From PKWO01 sp036384915 (lineage in GTDB: Bacteria > Pseudomonadota > Gammaproteobacteria > Burkholderiales > Burkholderiaceae_D): 64,000 bases of DNA. The notes under the pieces are model-generated. The model was not told the DNA's origin. It saw nothing but the letters and a program-made list of their open reading frames with translations, and did no database searches. The position numbers and the translations under genes are program-made. Of this stretch, positions 59,098 to 64,000 are shown one piece after another (positions within the stretch are counted from its first letter, which is position 1; each line of letters begins with the position of its first letter). The stretch spans positions 248,001 to 312,000 of the forward strand of contig DASVLJ010000011.1 in NCBI GenBank assembly GCA_036384915.1, read 5' to 3'.

Positions 59098-59322
59098 ATG
59101 TCTGTTTCTTCAGTTCCCAGCTCGACCGGTACGGTCAGCCAAGCCCCGCAAGCACCCAAGGCGACTCACAAGCAGAATGCCGGACCTGCGCAGTCATTGA
59201 CCCAGAATGGCGGCACACAGCAGACCCAGCAAGCGACACAGACTCAGACCGTGCAAGCCCCCAAGCCGGTAGTCAATGGCCAGGGCCAAAAGACCGGCCA
59301 GATTCTCAATACCACGGCTTGA
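59098..59322 (+). CDS. Small Gln/Thr-rich hypothetical protein
   Basis: A 74-residue protein preceded by AGGAGA. It is of low complexity (Ser, Thr, Gln, Ala, Pro), starts MSVSSVPSSTGTVSQ and ends VNGQGQKTGQILNTTA, matching the pattern N-x-QGQ-x-TG-x-I-x-NT-x-A of the upstream neighbour. Function unknown. Confidence 0.7.
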   Translation: MSVSSVPSSTGTVSQAPQAPKATHKQNAGPAQSLTQNGGTQQTQQATQTQTVQAPKPVVNGQGQKTGQILNTTA

Positions 59323-59334
59323 CGTACTCCTTCC

Positions 59335-59362
59335 GGGAGCGGTTGCCATTGCTTCCGCTCCC
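59335..59362 (+). terminator. Stem-loop after the small gene pair
   Basis: GGGAGCGG-N12-CCGCTCCC, exact 8-bp arms, no T tract directly after it. Weak terminator or leader hairpin of the next gene. Confidence 0.4.
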
Positions 59363-59416
59363 GCCATCGCACCGCGCTGCCGTCCGCATGCGCGGGCATC
59401 CTTTTTGAAAGCACAC

Positions 59417-61234
59417 GTGACGATCATCGCCAGCACGGAACGCACGCGCGACTTGAGCGCAGCCATACGCCACCACATGGAGGGGCACTACGACGAAGCC
59501 GAAAAGCTGTACACTCAACTGCGCGAAGCCAATCCGCACGACGAGGAAGTGCTCTATCTGACCGGCGTCCTGTGCTGCGATCTCGGCATCTTTGCGCCCG
59601 CCCGCCGCTTCCTTGAGCAAGCCTTGAACGAGAGCCCGGTTTTTCCCGAAGCCGGCGCGCAACTGGTCAAGGCTTGCGCCGGCGACGCACAGCAGGCGAT
59701 CGGGCAAAACGACTTCACCGCCGCGGAAGCGGCGTGCCGGCGCGCCTTGCAGCTCGATGCGACTGCCGCCATTGTCTGGCGCACGCTGGGCCAGATGGCG
59801 CTTATGAAGGCGGCCTGGGAACAGGCCGAAGCCTGCCTGCAAAGAGCGCTGCAAGGCGCCCCCGACGATCTCGATGCGTTGAACTGGCATGGCCTGGCTT
59901 GCGTGCAGCTGCAAAAGTTTGCGCAAGGGCGCGCTTCATTGGAGCGCTTGCTGGCGCTCCGGCCGGAGCTGCCCCAGGCGCAGAGCAATCTTGGCCTGTG
60001 CTTGCTGGGACTCGGCGAATTGCAGCCGGCCGAAGCCTGCTTCCAGCGCGTATTGCAATTGGCGCCGGGCGACATCGGTGCACGCATCAATCTGGCCAAT
60101 ACGCTGCGCATACGCGGCAAGGCGGAAGAAGCGCGCAGCGTACTCGAATCGGTAATTCGCGATGCGCCGCAATCGGCCGAAGCGCTCAACAATCTCGGCA
60201 CCGTACTACAAGACCTGGGCCAGGCGCAGGCGGCAAGCGAACGGCTGGAAGCAGCGCTGAAACTCGCACCGGACTCGGCCCAGGTACGCTGGAACCTGTC
60301 GCTGTCGCAACTGCTTTTGGGCATGGAGGCCGCCGGCTGGGCCAATTTCGAGGCGCGCTGGGAAGGCTGCGCCAATCTTGCCGGCGCCTACAGCAAGCCG
60401 AGAGCGCGTGCATGGCAGGGCGAAAGCGTGCAAGGAAAAGTCATGCTGCTATGGGCCGAACAGGGTTTCGGCGATACGCTGCAATTCATCCGCTTTGCTC
60501 AAGCGCTGGCGGAGCGCGGCGCCACCGTGGTGGCCGAAGTGCAGCCCGAACTGCAGACATTGATTGCCGGCGTTCCGGGGATAAGCCAGGCAATCGCGCG
60601 CGGCCAGGACTTGCCGGACTACGATTTCCACTGTCCGTTGATGAGCTTGCCGCTCCACCTCGGGCCGGGAAGCTATGGCACTGTCCCCTATCTGCATACC
60701 GACCGCGACCGGGCCGCACTGTGGAAGACGAAGCTCGAAGGCTATCGCAGGCCGCGCATCGGCCTGGTATGGGCCGGCAAATCGCGCCTGCAAAATGCCG
60801 AGCTCGATGCCATCGACCGACGCCGCAGCATCAGCCTGACGCAACTGGCACCCTTGACCACCGTCCCGGATTGCAGCTTCTTCAGCCTGCAAAAAGGCGG
60901 CGCCGCTATCGAGTTGCGCAATATAGCCCTGCCGATCCATGACTTTTCGGCGCAATGGCAAGACTTCGCCGATACGGCGGCCTTCATCGACAATCTCGAT
61001 CTCGTGATCAGCGTCGACACGGCCGTCGCGCACCTGGCCGGCGCACTGGGCAAGCCGGTATGGCTGCTCAACCGTTTCGACACCTGCTGGCGCTGGGGCA
61101 AGGACAGGATGGATACGCCGTGGTACCCGAGTGTGCGACAGTTCCGGCAAGCTGCGCCCGGCAATTGGGAAACACCGCTAAAGGAAGTGATGGCTGCCCT
61201 GAAAGACTACGCGATTGCGCCGGCCAAAGGCTGA
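59417..61234 (+). CDS. TPR protein with glycosyltransferase-like C-terminal domain
   Basis: A protein of about 605 residues (GTG at 59417; the frame is open from 59276 and a later ATG lies at 59474). Residues about 10-330 carry roughly nine TPR units (for example YDEAEKLYTQLREANPHDEEV and AEEARSVLESVIRDAPQSAEALNNLG). The last 260 residues resemble the glycosyltransferase-9/GT41-like fold found in many TPR glycosyltransferases: VMLLWAEQGFGDTLQFIRFA, RIGLVWAGKSRLQNA, CSFFSLQKGG and DLVISVDTAVAHLAGALGKPVWLL. It may add sugars to proteins or cell-surface polymers. Confidence 0.83.
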   Translation: MTIIASTERTRDLSAAIRHHMEGHYDEAEKLYTQLREANPHDEEVLYLTGVLCCDLGIFAPARRFLEQALNESPVFPEAGAQLVKACAGDAQQAIGQNDFTAAEAACRRALQLDATAAIVWRTLGQMALMKAAWEQAEACLQRALQGAPDDLDALNWHGLACVQLQKFAQGRASLERLLALRPELPQAQSNLGLCLLGLGELQPAEACFQRVLQLAPGDIGARINLANTLRIRGKAEEARSVLESVIRDAPQSAEALNNLGTVLQDLGQAQAASERLEAALKLAPDSAQVRWNLSLSQLLLGMEAAGWANFEARWEGCANLAGAYSKPRARAWQGESVQGKVMLLWAEQGFGDTLQFIRFAQALAERGATVVAEVQPELQTLIAGVPGISQAIARGQDLPDYDFHCPLMSLPLHLGPGSYGTVPYLHTDRDRAALWKTKLEGYRRPRIGLVWAGKSRLQNAELDAIDRRRSISLTQLAPLTTVPDCSFFSLQKGGAAIELRNIALPIHDFSAQWQDFADTAAFIDNLDLVISVDTAVAHLAGALGKPVWLLNRFDTCWRWGKDRMDTPWYPSVRQFRQAAPGNWETPLKEVMAALKDYAIAPAKG

Positions 61235-61434
61235 ATCAGGCGGCGCATCGTAACGGGCTCGACCTTGCCTTCTGCCAGGCACTCCTGCAGCAACTCGTGA
61301 GCGCAATCCGCACAATTGCCGCAGCACGTGGCCACGCCGAGATCGGCACGCAGCGCGTCCATGCTGGTCGCGCCCAACTCGACAGCTTGCGCGATTTCTC
61401 GGTCGGAAATGTTATTGCAGACACAGACGATCAT
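61207..61434 (-). CDS. bfd: Bacterioferritin-associated ferredoxin
   Basis: A 75-residue [2Fe-2S] protein with the BFD pattern: MIVCVCNNISDREIAQAVE and ATCCGNCADCAHELL. Cluster ligands are Cys4, Cys6, Cys38 and Cys41; Cys37 and Cys44 are extra. It releases iron from bacterioferritin by reducing the haem. The C-terminus overlaps the convergent TPR gene by 28 bp. A Fur-like site lies 67 bp upstream of the start, consistent with induction by iron starvation. Confidence 0.9.
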   Translation of the reverse strand: MIVCVCNNISDREIAQAVELGATSMDALRADLGVATCCGNCADCAHELLQECLAEGKVEPVTMRRLIQPLAGAIA

Positions 61435-61498
61435 GGGATGCACCTGAAATTCGGTTAAAGCGCTTGCGTTTATCGTGATCATGCTCAACAGACAATTT

Positions 61499-61521
61499 AA
61501 ATGATAACGATTCGCATTAAT
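61499..61521. promoter_or_regulatory. Fur box candidate upstream of bfd
   Basis: AATGATAACGATTCGCATTA closely resembles the Fur consensus GATAATGATAATCATTATC in its GATAA-N-GATT-N2-CATT pattern. The surrounding sequence is AT-rich compared with the genes. Confidence 0.65.
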
Positions 61522-61710
61522 ATTATTGTCCAAGATCGGATAAGGTGCAAGCTGCCGGATCAAATTTTTCGATACGAAATGAGCAGCTGCGGCTGGAACG
61601 CAGTCATCCTGGGAAGTAGTGACCCGGAAAGCAACTTGCCTTAGAATAAACTTGCTTCCGGTCAAAGTTCTGCCCGCGCCGCTCAAGGCGCCCTTCCCTC
61701 TATTTCGATC

Positions 61711-62436
61711 ATGGCACACAAATCCGCCCTGGCCCTTACGCTGTCCGCATTGTTCCTGGCACTTCCCGCACGGGCTTCTTCTCCCATGATTGCCATCGAC
61801 GTGGGGCATTCGCTGCAACAACCTGGTGCCATCAGCGCGCGCGGCAAACAGGAGTTCGAATTCAACAAGGACTTGGCGCATGTCATTTTGCGCAGCATTG
61901 TTTCGCAGGGCGGACAGGGATTCGAAATCGGCGCCGACGGCAAGAGCGTCGACCCCGAGACACGTCCGCTGGACGCCGCTGCACGCAATGCAAAATTTTT
62001 CCTGTCCGTGCATCACGATTCGGTGCAACCGCAATACCTCAACGACTGGACTTGGCAAGACGGCGTGCAACACTATGCCGAAGATCGCTTTGCCGGCTTC
62101 TCGCTGTTCGTTTCGCGCAAGAACAAGCAGTTGGCCGGCAGCTTGCAATGTGCCTCGTCCATCGGCAGAAAGCTGATCGAGGCAGGCTTCAAGCCCTCCT
62201 CGCATCATGCGGAGAAAATCCCAGGCGAAGGCCGCGAATGGGCCGACAAGGCCAACGGCGTGATGTATTACGATAATCTGATCGTGTTGAAGAATGCCAG
62301 GATGCCGGCCGTCCTGCTCGAGTCGGGCGTGATCGTCAACCGTGACGAAGAGTTGCGCATGCAAGACCCCGCCGTGCGCAGCCGCATCGGCAACGCAGTG
62401 GCTTCAGGTTTAAGCAAGTGCGGCATGTTGCGTTGA
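61711..62436 (+). CDS. N-acetylmuramoyl-L-alanine amidase (AmiC-type)
   Basis: A 241-residue amidase with a signal peptide (ALALTLSALFLALPARASS). Zinc ligands: His33 (IDVGHS), Glu in GKQEFEFNKDL, and His101/His102 (LSVHHDSV). The catalytic Glu is in VLLESGVIVNRDEE. It cleaves the amide bond between muramic acid and the peptide stem in peptidoglycan. The protein lacks the AMIN and LysM parts of the large amidases. Divergent from bfd. Confidence 0.9.
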   Translation: MAHKSALALTLSALFLALPARASSPMIAIDVGHSLQQPGAISARGKQEFEFNKDLAHVILRSIVSQGGQGFEIGADGKSVDPETRPLDAAARNAKFFLSVHHDSVQPQYLNDWTWQDGVQHYAEDRFAGFSLFVSRKNKQLAGSLQCASSIGRKLIEAGFKPSSHHAEKIPGEGREWADKANGVMYYDNLIVLKNARMPAVLLESGVIVNRDEELRMQDPAVRSRIGNAVASGLSKCGMLR

Positions 62437-62546
62437 CTCGGAGGCTTGGCCGACGGCAACACCTTCCCTGCACGGAACTATTGCCCGAATGTCCCAGTCT
62501 ATTGTTGCACAAAGCGACATTAGGATTGCAACGAAAGGACGGCAAC

Positions 62547-62801
62547 ATGACTCAGAAGCTTTCGCAACTTGAGACCGGTTCCATTCGCACCAACAAGGAA
62601 ATCGAAATGGCGGTCAACCGCGGTTTGGCGGCATCGATGTTGAACGGCGTGACCATCGGCGCCGAGATCATGAAAGCCGCCGGCGTGCCGTTACATGTGA
62701 GTACGCGCGTCCTGGGCAACCCCAATCAGCGGCGAGCTACCGATTGGCACCAGAATTCGGCGCTGCCGCCTGCTGAACCCGTCAATCCCGAAGCGCTCTA
62801 A
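62547..62801 (+). CDS. Small hypothetical protein
   Basis: An 84-residue protein with AAAGGA upstream of its ATG. Sequence is partly helical (NKEIEMAVNRGLAASMLNGV; IGAEIMKAAGVPLHVSTRVL) and ends in a disordered tail (SALPPAEPVNPEAL). No family recognised. It overlaps the convergent thioesterase gene by 20 bp. Confidence 0.68.
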   Translation: MTQKLSQLETGSIRTNKEIEMAVNRGLAASMLNGVTIGAEIMKAAGVPLHVSTRVLGNPNQRRATDWHQNSALPPAEPVNPEAL

Positions 62802-63255
62802 GCACCTTTCCCACGACGACCGCGTCGTACACTTCGAGAAATTCGGGCGGCATACGGCGCGCCTTGCCGCTGCTCAGCTCGATGCACACCAGCTCCCAAC
62901 GTCCGCGCAGGATGGTTTGCCCACTCGCGGCATTGATCAGCTGGAAACAACGCGTCATGCAAAGTTTGCCGTCGCTGGCAGTCAGCCAGGTCGAAAGCAG
63001 CAATTCGTCGCCCAGCACCGAAGGCAGCAGGTAATCGTATTCGCCACGCCGTATGGCCATGGCGCGGTCCAGCCTGCGGTAGTCTTCGAGATGTAGGCCC
63101 AGGTATTCCGAATGAGCCCAGCCGGCCTGCTCGCACCATTGAAGGTAGACGGCATTGTTGACGTGGTTCAGCCCGTCGATATCGCCTGCTTGAGGGCCAA
63201 CGCGCATGGTGAAGGGCGCCGGATAATCCCAGGAATATTGCGCGGTATCGCTCAT
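62782..63255 (-). CDS. Hotdog-fold acyl-CoA thioesterase (4HBT family)
   Basis: A 157-residue protein from the ATG at 63255. The family core is GDIDGLNHVNNAVYLQWCEQAG, with the catalytic Asp in GDIDG and the HVNNAVY stretch; SVLGDELLLSTWLTASDGKL and RCFQLINAASGQTILRGRWELVCI fit the hotdog strands. It would hydrolyse acyl-CoA or acyl-ACP thioesters. Substrate unknown. Confidence 0.88.
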   Translation of the reverse strand: MSDTAQYSWDYPAPFTMRVGPQAGDIDGLNHVNNAVYLQWCEQAGWAHSEYLGLHLEDYRRLDRAMAIRRGEYDYLLPSVLGDELLLSTWLTASDGKLCMTRCFQLINAASGQTILRGRWELVCIELSSGKARRMPPEFLEVYDAVVVGKVLRALRD

Positions 63256-63300
63256 CGTTTCAGCCCAAAATCGAACGCGGAAATCAAACAAGGTAAACGC

Positions 63301-63323
63301 AAAAAAGCCCACCTAAGTGGGCT
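63301..63323 (-). terminator. Rho-independent terminator, bottom strand
   Basis: Bottom strand: GCCCAC-(ttag)-GTGGGC followed by six T (top-strand A run 63301-63306), plus one A-T pair. It ends any transcript that covers the hairpin at 63344-63422. Confidence 0.85.
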
Positions 63324-63425
63324 CATATCACATTTTTTGCATCGCCAATACTTGAGACGATTCACTGGACGCCCATGCTATCTGCATGGTGCCCCCAGCT
63401 ACGAATCGACTCAAGTATTGGCCGG
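63301..63425 (-). ncRNA. Candidate small RNA: long hairpin plus terminator
   Basis: Positions 63344-63422 fold into a 79-nt hairpin: 13-bp perfect stem (GCCAATACTTGAG with CTCAAGTATTGGC), one A-A mismatch, 6 bp (CGATTC/GAATCG), CTGG/CCAG, and an apical GCCCATGC-type stem with a 5-nt loop. On the bottom strand a strong terminator follows 21 nt later. No coding frame is present. I recognise no Rfam family (no 6S, SRP or tmRNA motif). The transcript's 5' end is unknown, and the promoter is not visible. Confidence 0.5.
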
Positions 63426-63512
63426 CTTGTCGCCGATTTCTCTATCCCAATCGCCAGAGGATGACTGAATACTACATGAAGCTTTTGTATTTGTCCAGCC
63501 CCTTTAAAAAAG

Positions 63513-64000
63513 TTAACCGTTAGCTATTTTTTGCCGCTCGGCGATCAGCATGCCGGTGATTTGCTGCGCCGGCAGCGGCACCGACAACAAGTAGCCCTGG
63601 ATTTCGTCGCAATGCTGGGCACGCAGGAAATCGAGCTGGCGCTGCGTCTCGACCCCCTCCGCGATAACCGACAAGCCGAGGTTGTGCGACATCGAGATCA
63701 CCGTGCGCACAATGGCGCAATCATCGATATCGTCGGGAGTGTCCTTGACGAAGGAGCGGTCGATCTTGAGTCGGTCGACCGGCAACTGCTTGAGATAAGA
63801 CAGAGAGGAATATCCCGTGCCGAAGTCGTCGATCGCAACCGACACGCCGAGCCGTTTCAACTGGTGCAGCTTGTTCACGCTCTCGTCGACGTTTTCGATG
63901 ATCGAGCTTTCGGTGATTTCGAGTTCGAGGAACCTGGCCGGCAAGCCGGTGATGGCCAGGGTATCGCGCACCTGTTCGACAAACCCCTTGTGGTGGATCT
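63513..64000 (-). CDS. EAL-domain c-di-GMP phosphodiesterase, 5' end outside window
   Basis: The frame stays open to the right edge, so this is the C-terminal part (at least 160 residues) of a longer protein. It shows the second half of an EAL domain: ELEITESSIIENVDES, AIDDFGTGYSSLSYLKQLP, RLKIDRSFVKD and VIAEGVETQ. The metal- and base-binding residues visible are intact, so the domain should be active. Upstream domains cannot be seen. Confidence 0.88.
   Translation of the reverse strand, partial: IHHKGFVEQVRDTLAITGLPARFLELEITESSIIENVDESVNKLHQLKRLGVSVAIDDFGTGYSSLSYLKQLPVDRLKIDRSFVKDTPDDIDDCAIVRTVISMSHNLGLSVIAEGVETQRQLDFLRAQHCDEIQGYLLSVPLPAQQITGMLIAERQKIANG

Noticed and set aside
61207..62364. 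Long bottom-strand frame containing bfd at its end
   Set aside because: The upstream two thirds are antisense to the amidase gene; bfd is complete from its own ATG at 61434.
63344..63422. Possible tRNA because of the closed stem and GAATCG-like loop
   Set aside because: It lacks D-arm, anticodon arm and CCA-side geometry; the fold is one long hairpin.

Overview
The window is a gene-dense, high-GC stretch of bacterial chromosome with about 65 protein genes. It has no rRNA, tRNA, CRISPR or intact transposase. The gene types and their arrangement suggest a betaproteobacterium of the order Burkholderiales, most likely Oxalobacteraceae; that is an inference from gene content and no marker gene proves it. 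Relevant content includes RegB/RegA-type redox kinases, BenE, many GGDEF/EAL proteins, DUF4124, DUF2059 and DUF2069 proteins and an HTH-citrate synthase.

Layout, left to right. 1-6.2 kb: a truncated response regulator, a protein with a long KVEP repeat, a tartrate-dehydrogenase-type enzyme, an acetyltransferase, and a RegB/RegA redox two-component pair. 6.3-11.5 kb: an AlkB-type repair dioxygenase, a lipoprotein, BenE and DUF4124 proteins, and a coiled-coil/basic protein. 11.6-14.8 kb: a Cpx-type envelope-stress kinase and regulator, divergent from a CpxP/Spy-like periplasmic protein, with two exact GTAAA-N5-GTAAA boxes between them. 14.8-19.3 kb: a diguanylate cyclase, a DUF2059 protein and a modA-mop-modB-modC molybdate uptake operon. 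19.5-25.8 kb: membrane proteins, WrbA, an FAD oxidase, and a thiolase/SDR pair. 26-34.5 kb: transporters and regulators, an ArsR-AHSA1-GST operon with two matching operators, and a cyclopropane-fatty-acid synthase-like enzyme.

34.5-45.6 kb: a cyclophilin, a class III nucleotide cyclase with a periplasmic CxxCH haem motif, then a co-directional set that looks like copper handling (Cys-rich small protein, TolC-like lipoprotein, Tat-exported multicopper oxidase, His/Cys small membrane protein, TonB-dependent receptor). 45.6-50.3 kb: a TauE exporter, an HDOD protein and a diguanylate cyclase separated by a 167-bp palindromic mobile element, a LysE exporter and a methyltransferase. 50.4-57.3 kb: an HTH-citrate synthase fusion and a four-gene phosphorelay (MASE4 hybrid kinase, two stand-alone receivers, GAF-GGDEF*-EAL-REC phosphodiesterase). 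57.4-64 kb: an EamA-type protein, bacterioferritin, two small proteins sharing a C-terminal motif, a TPR glycosyltransferase-like protein, bacterioferritin-associated ferredoxin with a Fur-like box, an amidase, a thioesterase, a candidate small RNA with its own terminator, and a truncated EAL protein.

Common themes are sensing at the envelope (redox, haem, Cpx stress), metals (Mo, Cu, Fe) and cyclic nucleotide signalling: three GGDEF-bearing proteins, two EAL proteins and one cAMP/cGMP-type cyclase. Two large intergenic palindromes and one long hairpin transcript candidate are the least explained parts of the sequence.
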